From Actinomycetota bacterium (GTDB taxonomy: Bacteria > Actinomycetota > Humimicrobiia > Humimicrobiales > Humimicrobiaceae): a DNA stretch of 20,921 bases. The notes beneath the pieces were generated by a model. The model was not told where the DNA came from, ran no database searches, and was given only the letters and a program-made list of their open reading frames with translations. Every line of letters begins with the position of its first letter. Positions within the stretch are counted from its first letter, which is position 1. The translations under genes were made by a program, and so were the position numbers. The DNA is taken from assembly GCA_023475715.1 (NCBI GenBank), contig JAMCVO010000118.1, positions 1-20,921 on the forward strand, read 5' to 3'. Below, in pieces: positions 7,265 to 14,937 of the stretch.

Positions 7265-7801
7265 GTGGCTAATATTTATTCAAACGAGAACTATCCGAAT
7301 TCCGACAAAAAGAGAACACTGCTAACAATTACAGGTGACAGTGCGGTTCTTGATGGTAAGTTTAAAATTTCGCAATCAATTGAGATTGATTGCGAGTTAA
7401 AAGGTAAACTTACAGTTGATGGCAAGCTTACAATTCAGGGAAACGGTTTTGTAAGTGCAGATGTTAAAACAACCGAAGTAGAGATTATAGGCAAGTATGA
7501 GGGCAACATGGAAGCAACGGGTAATGTGGAAATAAAAGAAACTGGAATTGCGGTAGGTAATATAAAAACAGACTCATTGATAATTAACAAAGGCGGAATA
7601 TTTAGCGGTAATGTTACTAGAATATCAGAAGAACCTGTAGTAGTAAAAAAGAAAGGAAAAGCTGAGACAACGGCAACCGCAGCAGAAGAGGAAGAATTTT
7701 TGGAAAAAGAAGACTACGGTTCGTTAAATTATGATGATAACGAAGTTAAAGCTTCCGGCGATAACCCAAGATTTAACAACGATGAGAATTTATCTCTTTA
7801 A
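7265..7801 (+). CDS. Bactofilin-family cytoskeletal/polymer-forming protein
   Basis: Bactofilins self-assemble without nucleotide into filaments through a right-handed beta-helix and act as scaffolds for cell-shape or envelope enzymes. Residues 20-120 show the pattern: repeated short beta strands with glycine turns (L-D-G-K-F-K-I, L-K-G-K-L-T-V-D-G-K-L-T-I, IIGKYEGNMEATGNVEI, AVGNIKTDSLIINKGGIFSGNV). The N-terminus is short and polar. The C-terminal 60 residues are charged and low-complexity (a run of Glu at 140-144), as is common for disordered bactofilin tails. The start is GTG with AGGAGGGG four bases upstream. A 28-bp perfect palindrome sits just before the ribosome binding site. It follows the BlaI/M56 pair on the same strand after 166 bases and converges on the histidine kinase gene with only 47 bases between stops. 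Confidence 0.9.
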   Translation: MANIYSNENYPNSDKKRTLLTITGDSAVLDGKFKISQSIEIDCELKGKLTVDGKLTIQGNGFVSADVKTTEVEIIGKYEGNMEATGNVEIKETGIAVGNIKTDSLIINKGGIFSGNVTRISEEPVVVKKKGKAETTATAAEEEEFLEKEDYGSLNYDDNEVKASGDNPRFNNDENLSL

Positions 7802-7848
7802 AAAATCTTCAAAATTTTTATAGTTGCTTCTGTAATTATTATCCTTGT

Positions 7849-9195
7849 TTATTCCTTTTTAAGGTGTAAATTTATATAAAATTTTGTACCTTCACCAAGT
7901 CTGCTTTCTATATCAATAGTACCTTTATGTATATCAACAATCCACTTTGCAATTGCAAGTCCCAGCCCGGTCCCTTTGTCATTTCTTGATTTGTCAACCT
8001 GATAAAACCTGTTAAATATATTATCGATATCTTCCCTTGGTATACCTATCCCGTTATCTTCGATTAGTATTTTGGCAAAATTTTTATCTGGACTGGCAGC
8101 AATCTGGACTTTTACAAATCCACCCCTTTTGCTAAATTTAATAGCATTATTAATGATATTTATAAAAAGTCTCGTTATAAGAGTCTGATCTGCTTTGATA
8201 ATCAAACCGTCTTCGCCACTGAGATGAAGCTTGACATTATTTGCTCTGGCACTTTCCTTCATTTCACCAATAATCTCATCCATAATTAATTTTAAGTCAA
8301 TATCCTCAATTTCCAGGTAATATTTTCCTTCATCACTTCTACTGAGCATCAATAGCTGAGATATCATAACACTTATTTTTTGACTTTCTCTATATATTAT
8401 TTCAAGCGCTTTCTTATAATCTTTTTTATTATCTGTTCTCAATGCGTCTTCTGCATGTGCAGAAATAATAGTTATTGGTGTCCTAAGCTCATGAGATGCA
8501 TCAGTTGTAAACTGCCTTTCCTTTTTAAAAGCCGCCTCAATCTTGTCCAGCATCTCATCAAAGGTTTCTGCAAGCCTTCCAACCTCATCTTTTACTTTTG
8601 GCAGTTTTAATCTTTGGTTTAAATTTCCCTTCCCTATGGCTCTTGCTGTCTTTGTAATGCTGTCAATTGGATGCAAGGCTCTTTTTGCCATAAATTGCCC
8701 GCCAATAATTGAGATTAAGATATAAGCAGGTATGGAAATCAAAAATATTAATTTGAATTTATTTAAATTTTCTACTACTGGCATCAGGGAACGGCTTACC
8801 CTGACCCATCCAACAATTTTTTCGTTTACCTTAATTGGCTCATCATAAAGAATCCATAAATTCCCATCGATTTTTACTTTTCTGATATCATTATCTGCTA
8901 AGGGTATTTTTATGATTTGCGTGGCGACATTGCTAAGAGAACTCGAGTTACCTTTTATATCATAAAGGATCAAATAAGTATTGGGAACTAACAATTTGAA
9001 CGGATTGCTAAAATAACTTTCTTCTCCTTCAGCTTCGATTATTGAACGAGCATGGATGGCGTCATCCTTAATCTGGTTTTCAGCATCTGTGTATATTACT
9101 TCCGACATTATAAAATAAACCATAAAACTAAAAAAACACAATATTATCAGAAGCATCGATGAAAACCATAATGAAATTTTGAATTTTATACTCAT
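7849..9195 (-). CDS. Membrane sensor histidine kinase (partner of the adjacent response regulator)
   Basis: The 448-residue protein has transmembrane helices at about 8-30 and 148-168 flanking an extracytoplasmic sensor domain of about 115 residues. A HAMP linker (about 169-222) follows. The HisKA domain carries the phospho-accepting H235 in D-A-S-H-E-L-R-T-P. A HATPase domain follows with the N box N-I-I-N-N-A-I-K-F near 346-354, G1 box EDNGIGI (379-385) and G2 box GTGLGLAIA (408-416). All catalytic motifs look intact. The ATG overlaps the regulator's stop codon as ATGA, so translation is coupled. Because the pair is divergent from an HtrA protease gene, I infer an envelope or secretion-stress sensor like CssS or CpxA. 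This is contextual; the sensor domain itself is not diagnostic. Confidence 0.93.
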   Translation of the reverse strand: MSIKFKISLWFSSMLLIILCFFSFMVYFIMSEVIYTDAENQIKDDAIHARSIIEAEGEESYFSNPFKLLVPNTYLILYDIKGNSSSLSNVATQIIKIPLADNDIRKVKIDGNLWILYDEPIKVNEKIVGWVRVSRSLMPVVENLNKFKLIFLISIPAYILISIIGGQFMAKRALHPIDSITKTARAIGKGNLNQRLKLPKVKDEVGRLAETFDEMLDKIEAAFKKERQFTTDASHELRTPITIISAHAEDALRTDNKKDYKKALEIIYRESQKISVMISQLLMLSRSDEGKYYLEIEDIDLKLIMDEIIGEMKESARANNVKLHLSGEDGLIIKADQTLITRLFINIINNAIKFSKRGGFVKVQIAASPDKNFAKILIEDNGIGIPREDIDNIFNRFYQVDKSRNDKGTGLGLAIAKWIVDIHKGTIDIESRLGEGTKFYINLHLKKE

Positions 9196-9911
9196 TTTTG
9201 AATCAATTTCCGTCTACCAGCCATATTTTCCTGGTTCTCTTTCTTCTCCTTTATAATATATCCCGTACCACGCACTGTATGAATTAACTTACTTTTAGGG
9301 TTATTGTCAATTTTTCTTCTTAAATATCTTATATAAACTTCAACTATATTGGAGCTGTAATCAAAATCATAATTCCAGACATGCTCTGCAATTTGCGATT
9401 TCGTTAAAATCCGATTTTTATTCCTTAATAAATATTCCAATATTGTATATTCTTTTGAAGTCAGCTGTACGAGTACCCCATTCTTGAATGCTTCATGTGT
9501 AATTAAATTAATTGTTAAATCCCCCAGCTTCAAAAAATTATCCTTGTTATCTGTTTGCCTTCTCAAAAGAGCCCTGATTCTGGCTGATAATTCGTCAAAG
9601 GAAAATGGTTTAACAAGATAATCGTCGGCACCCGAGTCCAATCCTTCCACCTTATCGATAATGGAATCCCTGGCTGTCAGGAATAGAACAGGAACCAGTA
9701 TTCTCTTTGCCCTGAGCTTTTTTAGGAGCGAAACACCGTCTATTATCGGTATCATTATGTCAAGAATAATGCAATCATAATTTATGGTTTCAGCAAGGTA
9801 TAGCCCTTCTTTACCATCTTTAGCCACATCCACAGAATAACCTTCCTCTTTAAGCCTCTTTGAAATAATTTTGAGAAGAGATAATTCATCCTCAACAATC
9901 AAAATTCTCAT
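9192..9911 (-). CDS. OmpR/PhoB-family response regulator
   Basis: The receiver domain (about 1-118) has the acidic pair E8-D9, phospho-acceptor D51 in IILDIM, the switch threonine T79, and the V-K-P-F lysine near 101. The C-terminal winged helix (about 127-225) contains LTSKEYTILEYLL, the recognition region YSSNIVEVYIRYLRRKID and the HTVRGTGYII wing, as in the OmpR/PhoB subfamily. ATG 9911 is preceded by a GGGGGCTGACTT stretch. It is first in a two-gene operon with the kinase. Direct repeats of a TTTAAT-type hexamer at 11-bp spacing lie about 60 bases upstream, with related repeats before the divergent htrA gene. Autoregulation and control of htrA are therefore plausible. Confidence 0.95.
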   Translation of the reverse strand: MRILIVEDELSLLKIISKRLKEEGYSVDVAKDGKEGLYLAETINYDCIILDIMIPIIDGVSLLKKLRAKRILVPVLFLTARDSIIDKVEGLDSGADDYLVKPFSFDELSARIRALLRRQTDNKDNFLKLGDLTINLITHEAFKNGVLVQLTSKEYTILEYLLRNKNRILTKSQIAEHVWNYDFDYSSNIVEVYIRYLRRKIDNNPKSKLIHTVRGTGYIIKEKKENQENMAGRRKLIQK

Positions 9912-9968
9912 AAGTCAGCCCCCAAATTTATATAGTTAACATAATTAGATTAAAAAAATTTAATCCAG

Positions 9969-9986
9969 CTTTAATTTCATTTTAAT
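9969..9986. promoter_or_regulatory. 11-bp-spaced direct repeat upstream of the response regulator
   Basis: CTTTAAT (9969-9975) is followed by TTTTAAT (9980-9986). The two TTTAAT cores are exactly 11 bp apart, one helical turn, as expected for a tandem OmpR-family dimer site. A related pair lies near htrA at 10206-10224. The A/T-rich context makes chance possible. Confidence 0.4.
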
Positions 9987-10121
9987 AAATTAATATTATT
10001 ATCTTGACAGTTAATAAATATTTTTGATTCAGATAATATTAGTTTAACAAGTTCTTTAAAATTTAGAAATTTTTTTGTTTTCGCTCCCTCCATAAAAAGT
10101 AGAGTAATCTACGATCTACAA

Positions 10122-10145
10122 AAGACCCCTCAACTGAGGGGTCTT
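10122..10145. terminator. GC-rich hairpin (terminator-like) inside a divergent intergenic region
   Basis: AAGACCCCTC (10122-10131) and GAGGGGTCTT (10136-10145) form a perfect 10-bp stem with a 4-base loop, flanked by TTCTTAA on one side and TTTTG on the minus strand. A second small hairpin, GTAGA/TCTAC, lies at 10099-10112. Because the flanking genes are divergent, this is not an ordinary operon terminator. It may end a small RNA or act in the htrA leader as an attenuator. Confidence 0.55.
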
Positions 10146-10205
10146 CTTAAATATAAGATATCTATATTAAAAATAAATTAACCAGAGATTAAAATATTTT
10201 AATTT

Positions 10206-10224
10206 TCCTTTAACCATCCTTTAA
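10206..10224. promoter_or_regulatory. 11-bp-spaced TCCTTTAA direct repeat upstream of htrA
   Basis: Two identical octamers TCCTTTAA occur at 10206-10213 and 10217-10224, 11 bp apart, about 75-95 bases before the htrA start. This spacing suits an OmpR/PhoB-family regulator. The core resembles the repeat upstream of the divergent regulator gene, so both may be sites for that protein. Confidence 0.5.
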
Positions 10225-10300
10225 TGATCCGGGAATAGTATTACTGAGAAAATACAAATATCTCAATCAGATAATAAGAAAAAAAAGGAGAAAAAATAAT

Positions 10301-11554
10301 ATGGATGATATGAACAATAGTGTAAGTAATAGTGCTATTAATAATAGCGCAGTAAATAAAAAGGAGAAAAAATTCTTTAATGTAAAAAATACTATAATTG
10401 CCCTGGTAATAATAGTTGTCTTCTTATTGGGAAGTATTTCCTCTATAGGTTTTATTTCTATAATAAATAAAACTTCCCCATTCAATATTCTCAATAGCAG
10501 CCCCAGGAATGAAGCGAGTGCAGGAGTCAGTACAGATAATTATATAAATAATAGCAGTACCAGCGAAATCTTAAAAAAAGAAAGTATTGAGACTGGTATG
10601 GCCATCGGGTCCGGAACTGCAACACTTAAGGCATTTGATGAGGCTATAAGTCAGCTTGCCCAGAAAGTTATGCCGTCAATAGTAAATATCCGGGTAAAAG
10701 TAATACAGCAAGATTTTTTTGGCAATCAACAGGAACAGGAAGGCGTGGGGTCCGGAGTAATTTACAGTAGTGACGGCTATATAATTACAAATAACCATGT
10801 AGCAGGAAATGCAAAGGAAATGTTTGTAACCTTATCTGATGGAACAGAATATCCTGCCAGATTAATTGGTGCTGATGCAAATACTGATATTGCTGTAATA
10901 AAAATTGAAGCACAGAATTTAAAACCGGCTGTCTTCACCTCTATTGAAGATGTAAAAGTCGGTGAAATCGCAATTGCACTTGGAAGTCCTTTCGGACTTC
11001 AGAAATCTGTTACAATGGGTGTTATAAGTGCTTTAGGAAGAGAGATATCTGTTTCGGCTGATACACTGCCGATGGTTGACCTTATTCAAACTGATGCTAC
11101 GATTAACCCAGGCAACAGCGGCGGACCTCTTGTTAATTCAGAAGGTCAGGTAATTGGCATAAACACGATGATATATTCTACATCCGGTTCCAGTGCAGGA
11201 GTGGGTTTTTCAATACCTACCGATACTGCTGCAAATATAGCCAGCCAGATCATTAAATATGGAAAAGCAAGGCTGCCTGTAATGGGTATAGAAATGGGAG
11301 ATAATACCACTGATGTAAAAGGAGTATTGATAAAAACAGTTACAAGCAGATATCCTGCCGAAAAAGCAGGCATTAAACCCGGAGATATAATAACTGAACT
11401 TAATGGCAAAAAAATTGAAACCCAATATGAGCTTTTTGCACAAATTCTGAGACAGAATGTTGGAGATATTCTCTCCGTAAAAGTTTATAGGCAAGGAAGT
11501 TATTTAACCTTTAATGTTGAACTTGTAGAAAGGCCAGCTCCCACAAGCCAATAA
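10301..11554 (+). CDS. htrA: HtrA/DegP-like membrane-anchored serine protease with PDZ domain
   Basis: HtrA proteases degrade or refold damaged proteins outside the cytoplasmic membrane. Of 417 residues, about 1-28 are a polar cytoplasmic tail, 31-55 a transmembrane anchor and 56-108 a low-complexity linker rich in Ser and Asn. A trypsin-like domain (about 110-310) follows, with catalytic H166 (T-N-N-H-V-A-G), D196 (T-D-I-A-V-I) and S273 (N-P-G-N-S-G-G-P-L). A single PDZ domain (about 318-410) contains KTVTSRYPAEKAGIKPGDII. The triad is complete. The topology matches Gram-positive and actinobacterial HtrA rather than secreted DegP. The ATG has AAGGAG eight bases upstream. Direct repeats upstream and the divergent two-component system suggest stress-induced expression. 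A strong terminator follows at 11575. Confidence 0.95.
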   Translation: MDDMNNSVSNSAINNSAVNKKEKKFFNVKNTIIALVIIVVFLLGSISSIGFISIINKTSPFNILNSSPRNEASAGVSTDNYINNSSTSEILKKESIETGMAIGSGTATLKAFDEAISQLAQKVMPSIVNIRVKVIQQDFFGNQQEQEGVGSGVIYSSDGYIITNNHVAGNAKEMFVTLSDGTEYPARLIGADANTDIAVIKIEAQNLKPAVFTSIEDVKVGEIAIALGSPFGLQKSVTMGVISALGREISVSADTLPMVDLIQTDATINPGNSGGPLVNSEGQVIGINTMIYSTSGSSAGVGFSIPTDTAANIASQIIKYGKARLPVMGIEMGDNTTDVKGVLIKTVTSRYPAEKAGIKPGDIITELNGKKIETQYELFAQILRQNVGDILSVKVYRQGSYLTFNVELVERPAPTSQ

Positions 11555-11574
11555 AAAATAGTTGGTTTGCATAC

Positions 11575-11614
11575 AAAGGATTAGTCTCGCAGAGTATTTA
11601 AACTAATCCTTTTT
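11575..11614 (+). terminator. Rho-independent terminator of htrA
   Basis: AAAGGATTAGT (11575-11585) pairs with ACTAATCCTTT (11602-11612) as an 11-bp stem with a 16-base loop, ending in a run of five T. It lies 20 bases after the htrA stop codon. Confidence 0.85.
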
Positions 11615-11644
11615 AACATAGATGCTATTGAAAAAAATATGATT

Positions 11645-11683
11645 AACAAATAAGGCTCCGGATCAGTTGGAGCCTTATTTGTT
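11645..11683. terminator. Bidirectional hairpin terminator between htrA and znuB
   Basis: AACAAATAAGGCTCC (11645-11659) and GGAGCCTTATTTGTT (11669-11683) form a perfect 15-bp stem with a 9-base loop. It includes the stop codon of the minus-strand permease gene at 11675-11677, so it probably ends the zinc operon. It is symmetric enough to stop read-through from the htrA side too. Confidence 0.8.
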
Positions 11684-12541
11684 TGAGCTTCTGGCTCTTG
11701 CAGCTCTTTTTAATTGTTTCCAGATAACGCCTCTCCTGGGAGAGAATAAGAAAATAAGCAAAAATATGACTGTTGCAGTTAAAACAATAGCCGCCCCCGA
11801 TGCAACGTCCGCATAATAACTAATATACAAACCGCTAATGCTGGATAAAACTCCAATCAGGCAGGAAATGCCCATCATTGCCGGAAGCCTTTTTGAAAGA
11901 AGAAACGCCGAAGCTGCCGGTGTAACAAGCATTGCTGCTATCATGACAACACCTACTGTTTGAATTGAGGCTACAATTGTAAGCGCCATTAATACCAGCA
12001 TAAAATTCCTGTAAATTTCCACAGGTATTTTCACTGCTCTGGCAAAGATTTGGTCAAAAGAAATAATCATAAATTCCTTATAAAAAATGAATATAAAAAG
12101 CAGTATGATAAAACCGGCAGCTGCAGTAAATATAAGGTCGTTTCTGCTGACTCCTAAAATATTCCCAAATAAAATGTGACTCAGGTCAACTGCATAAGTT
12201 CTTATTGAACTTATTATTAAAATTCCCAACGCAAGAAAGGCGGAAAAGAGTATGCCTATAGCAGTGTCTTCCTTTAACCTGCCCTGTTTGGAAAGCTGGC
12301 CAATCCCCAGGGCTATAACAATAGAAGCAGCAAGTGCTCCCAGAGTAAGACTTCTATTTAAAATATAAGCTATTGCCACTCCCGGAAGTATTGCATGCGC
12401 CATTGCGTCTCCCATAAAAGCCATTGACCTTATCACTACATAGCAGCCAATTACTGAACAGATGATTCCGATAATAACTGAAGCAATAAAACCTCTCTGC
12501 ATAAACTCATATGTAAATGGAGTCAAAAGCCAGTTTAACAT
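11675..12541 (-). CDS. znuB: Zinc (metal) ABC transporter permease, ABC-3 family
   Basis: The 288-residue protein has about eight to nine hydrophobic helices and ABC-3 family signatures. These are the M-Q-R-G-F-I-A-S-V-I-I-G near the N-terminus, S-M-A-F-M-G-D-A-M-A-H-A-I-L-P-G (about 44-59), and VASIQTVGVVMIAAMLVTPAASAF (about 188-211), which packs against the ATPase. It would form the membrane channel for metal delivered by the binding protein. It is last in the zur-znuA-znuC-znuB string, 16 bases after znuC. The substrate is called zinc because of the Zur-like first gene; manganese permeases of this family look alike. The C-terminal tail (R-A-A-R-A-R-S-S-N-K) overlaps the terminator stem. 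Confidence 0.93.
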   Translation of the reverse strand: MLNWLLTPFTYEFMQRGFIASVIIGIICSVIGCYVVIRSMAFMGDAMAHAILPGVAIAYILNRSLTLGALAASIVIALGIGQLSKQGRLKEDTAIGILFSAFLALGILIISSIRTYAVDLSHILFGNILGVSRNDLIFTAAAGFIILLFIFIFYKEFMIISFDQIFARAVKIPVEIYRNFMLVLMALTIVASIQTVGVVMIAAMLVTPAASAFLLSKRLPAMMGISCLIGVLSSISGLYISYYADVASGAAIVLTATVIFLLIFLFSPRRGVIWKQLKRAARARSSNK

Positions 12542-12557
12542 TTTTTTTAATAGTCAG

Positions 12558-13355
12558 TTATTTAATATCTTTTGGGCAGCACTGGTCGATTATTGCAGTA
12601 TTGCCGACAAAAATTACCTGATTTCCGAATGCAGTTCTTAAATTATCCTCTGTTAAAACCTCTGAAGGCGACCCGTAAGAAATCATCTTTTTATTTAACA
12701 ACATGACACTGTCAAATTTCAGTGATGCAAGATTAAGATCATGGGTGGCAATCATAACTGTTACAATATCCTGTTTTAATTTATCAAGCAAATTCCAGAT
12801 TATTTCCTGGGTAAAAACATCCACTCCGTTAAAAGGTTCATCCATCAGAAGTATGTGTGGTTTCTGGGCAAGTGCTCTGGCTATAAATACTCTCTGCTGC
12901 TGGCCTCCCGAAAGATTGTCTATCGGCCTGTCGGCAAGTTCGAGAATGTCCACCTGAACCATTGACTCCAGCACTATCTCATTATCTTGTTTAGAATATC
13001 TTTTGAATCTGGAAGTTCTGTTGAATCTGCCCATTTGAACAACATCCCTGACTGTTACAGGAAACATCCAATCAACCTCTTCTCTCTGAGGAATGAATGC
13101 GACACAATCAAAATGATGACCCAATGGCCGTCCGTGAATAAAAATTTTTCCGCTTTCAAGGGGGAGAAGTCCAATAAGTGCCTTAAACAATGTGGATTTG
13201 CCTGCACCATTCGGGCCAATAACAGCAACGCGCTGGCCCTGCTTTACACTGAAGCTTAAATCCTCAATCGCTTTTAGTCCGTCATAATTTATTGATATGT
13301 TCTCTATGTCCAGTCTTGCAGGTTCAAGAACTGGCAGCTTATTATAAGATTTCAT
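12558..13355 (-). CDS. znuC: Zinc (metal) ABC transporter ATP-binding protein
   Basis: This cytoplasmic ATPase powers metal import. In its 265 residues are Walker A GPNGAGKST (47-55), the Q-loop FIPQREEVDW near 88-97, typical of the Mn/Zn subfamily, signature LSGGQQQRV, Walker B LLMDEPF and the switch histidine in A-T-H-D-L. Length and order are normal. It lies 32 bases after the binding-protein gene and 16 before the permease, consistent with one transcript. The QREEVDW motif is the reason for choosing the metal-uptake family over other ABC ATPases. Confidence 0.95.
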   Translation of the reverse strand: MKSYNKLPVLEPARLDIENISINYDGLKAIEDLSFSVKQGQRVAVIGPNGAGKSTLFKALIGLLPLESGKIFIHGRPLGHHFDCVAFIPQREEVDWMFPVTVRDVVQMGRFNRTSRFKRYSKQDNEIVLESMVQVDILELADRPIDNLSGGQQQRVFIARALAQKPHILLMDEPFNGVDVFTQEIIWNLLDKLKQDIVTVMIATHDLNLASLKFDSVMLLNKKMISYGSPSEVLTEDNLRTAFGNQVIFVGNTAIIDQCCPKDIK

Positions 13356-13387
13356 TATTCTTCAATATTTTATGTTTTCTTAATGAA

Positions 13388-14335
13388 TTACTTCAATGAC
13401 TCAACAATTTTTTGTGTATCAAACTCAATCATACCTATATAAGTTGGCGCAGGTCCGTCCGGGTCTGTTATAGAATGAGTGTAAAGCTCCGTTACAAGCT
13501 TTATATTGGTTTCCCCGGCAATCTGAGTGGCAATTTTCGGATCAGATCCTGTTTCAAGAAATATTGCCTTTACGCCAGTTGCCTTTATTTTTTCAATAAG
13601 TTCTGAAATCTCTTTAGCAGAAGGAGAAGAAACAGAGCTTGTACCGGGTATTATTGTCCCTATGACTTTAAATCCATATCTGTCTGCATAATATCCGAAG
13701 CTTTCATGATTTGTTACAAGTAGCCTTCTGCCTTCAGGAATTTTTTTTACCTCTTCTGCTATCCACCTATCTAATTCCGTAAGTCTGGCTGTATATTTTT
13801 CGGCGTTTTTATTATATAAGTCTTTTCCTTGCAGATCCACTTTTATAAGAGCATCCCTTATATTCTGTACATAAACTTTTACAAAGTTAGGATCTAACCA
13901 GAAATGAGGGTCCTCACCCTTCAAACCTTTTGAACATTCCACTATCACAATTTTCTCATTGGCAGCGGTTATAATATTCTTAAGCCATTCTTCAAACCCG
14001 GCACCGTTTGTAATCAGGATATCGCTTTCGGCAATTTTTGTTATATCGCTCGGAGATGGTTCAAAACTGTGAGGGTCCAGACCTAATGGTATAAGTGTAT
14101 CGATTTCAAGCCTGTCACCTGAAATATTTTTGGTAATGTCTGCCAGAAAAGATTCAACTGCAAGTACTTTAGGCAAGGTCGTATGGGTTGACTTTTGGCC
14201 AGGTTCTGCTTGATCAGCCTTAGTTTTATTGTTGCAGGCATTTAAATATAGTAAAGCAGTTAAAGAAATACTTATTAGAAGTAAAGACAGAATTAAAACC
14301 AGCTTTTTACTTTTATTTAACTTTTGAACACGCAT
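13388..14335 (-). CDS. znuA: Zinc ABC transporter substrate-binding lipoprotein
   Basis: The 315-residue protein begins with a basic stretch and a hydrophobic helix ending in a lipobox, L-N-A-C, with lipid-modified C34. It is thus tethered to the outside of the cytoplasmic membrane. Cluster A-I metal-binding features follow: H89 in G-L-D-P-H-S-F-E-P-S, H144 in E-D-P-H-F-W-L-D-P, H210 in T-N-H-E-S-F-G-Y-Y, and the C-terminal acidic region F-L-E-T-G-S-D-P-K. The long His-rich loop of some zinc-specific ZnuA proteins is absent, so manganese is not fully excluded. The ATG at 14335 lies inside the 3' end of the zur-like gene (23-base overlap), with AAAGG eight bases upstream. Confidence 0.94.
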   Translation of the reverse strand: MRVQKLNKSKKLVLILSLLLISISLTALLYLNACNNKTKADQAEPGQKSTHTTLPKVLAVESFLADITKNISGDRLEIDTLIPLGLDPHSFEPSPSDITKIAESDILITNGAGFEEWLKNIITAANEKIVIVECSKGLKGEDPHFWLDPNFVKVYVQNIRDALIKVDLQGKDLYNKNAEKYTARLTELDRWIAEEVKKIPEGRRLLVTNHESFGYYADRYGFKVIGTIIPGTSSVSSPSAKEISELIEKIKATGVKAIFLETGSDPKIATQIAGETNIKLVTELYTHSITDPDGPAPTYIGMIEFDTQKIVESLK

Positions 14336-14729
14336 TGCATAAACCTTTCAGGGTTAGATTGTGTGTTATATTGGTAAAATTACTTATCCATGAGAAGTCT
14401 GTATTGCATGGTATGCATTCTATATGGCCACATTTTTTGCATATGATATGATGATGGTGGTTTTTAGCAATGAAATAATAACTCTCCCTGTTTATTATTT
14501 CTTCACTAAGCAGATTAAGCTTAAGGAATCTTTTTATTATCCTGTAAATAGAAGACAGGTCGGCTTTAAGTTTTATTTTTTTATAAATTTCACCGGCAGA
14601 CATCGGCGTACTATTATTTGCAAATAGATTGAAAACTTCCAATCCGAGTTTTGTATTATTTTTACCGTAAAATTTTAATATTTCATTTAAATTAATATGA
14701 TTTTGTCCTGAATGATTTTCTTTATGCAT
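14313..14729 (-). CDS. zur: Fur-family metalloregulator, probably zinc uptake regulator Zur
   Basis: The 138-residue protein has an N-terminal winged helix (about 12-85, with S-S-I-Y-R-I-I-K-R-F in the recognition helix). A C-terminal metal domain starts with H-H-H-H-I-I-C-K-K-C-G-H-I-E-C (91-105), the Fur-family histidine cluster. Structural zinc cysteines are C97/C100 and C131/C134. Linkage as first gene of a Zn-type ABC operon argues for Zur. Fur-family zinc sensors repress uptake genes when zinc is replete. The ATG at 14729 lacks a strong ribosome binding site (only AAG nearby). Two palindromes overlap the predicted promoter, implying that it represses its own operon. A paralogue such as PerR or Fur is possible but less likely. 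Confidence 0.88.
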   Translation of the reverse strand: MHKENHSGQNHINLNEILKFYGKNNTKLGLEVFNLFANNSTPMSAGEIYKKIKLKADLSSIYRIIKRFLKLNLLSEEIINRESYYFIAKNHHHHIICKKCGHIECIPCNTDFSWISNFTNITHNLTLKGLCNACSKVK

Positions 14730-14797
14730 TATTTTATAAACTTATTTTTAATAAATATTTTACAGGCTTTTCTTTTGCACTAAAAAACTTTAAATTT

Positions 14798-14836
14798 AAA
14801 TTATCAAATTGATATTAAAAATGCAAATAATTTGCA
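14798..14836 (-). promoter_or_regulatory. zur-znu promoter overlapped by two Zur-box-like palindromes
   Basis: On the minus strand TTGCAT (14826-14821) and TAATTT (14803-14798) are separated by exactly 17 bases, a plausible -35/-10 pair. The 7-1-7 palindrome TGCAAAT-A-ATTTGCA (14822-14836) covers the -35 element. A second, TATCAA-A-TTGATA (14802-14814), abuts the -10. Fur-family proteins typically bind 7-1-7 inverted repeats, so these are good operator candidates. The first could also affect divergent msrB. Confidence 0.6.
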
Positions 14837-14937
14837 AAAATAGTTCTGTGAGGAAGATTTTATATTATTTATGAATATGGAAATTTCATCATGATTTAAA
14901 TATACTGTTTAGCAATCCGGTTAAATAAATGCTATAA

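Noticed and set aside
9970..10040. TTGACA (10004) with TAATAT (10034) as a forward promoter
   Set aside because: The spacer is 24 bases, too long for a standard sigma-70 promoter.
10267..10494. Reverse 75-codon hydrophobic ORF
   Set aside because: It overlaps the start and membrane anchor of htrA. Its Leu/Ile/Phe-rich sequence is what A-rich coding yields on the other strand.
11146..11494. Reverse ORFs opposite htrA
   Set aside because: They are shadows of the HtrA protease and PDZ coding sequence, without ribosome binding sites or recognisable motifs.
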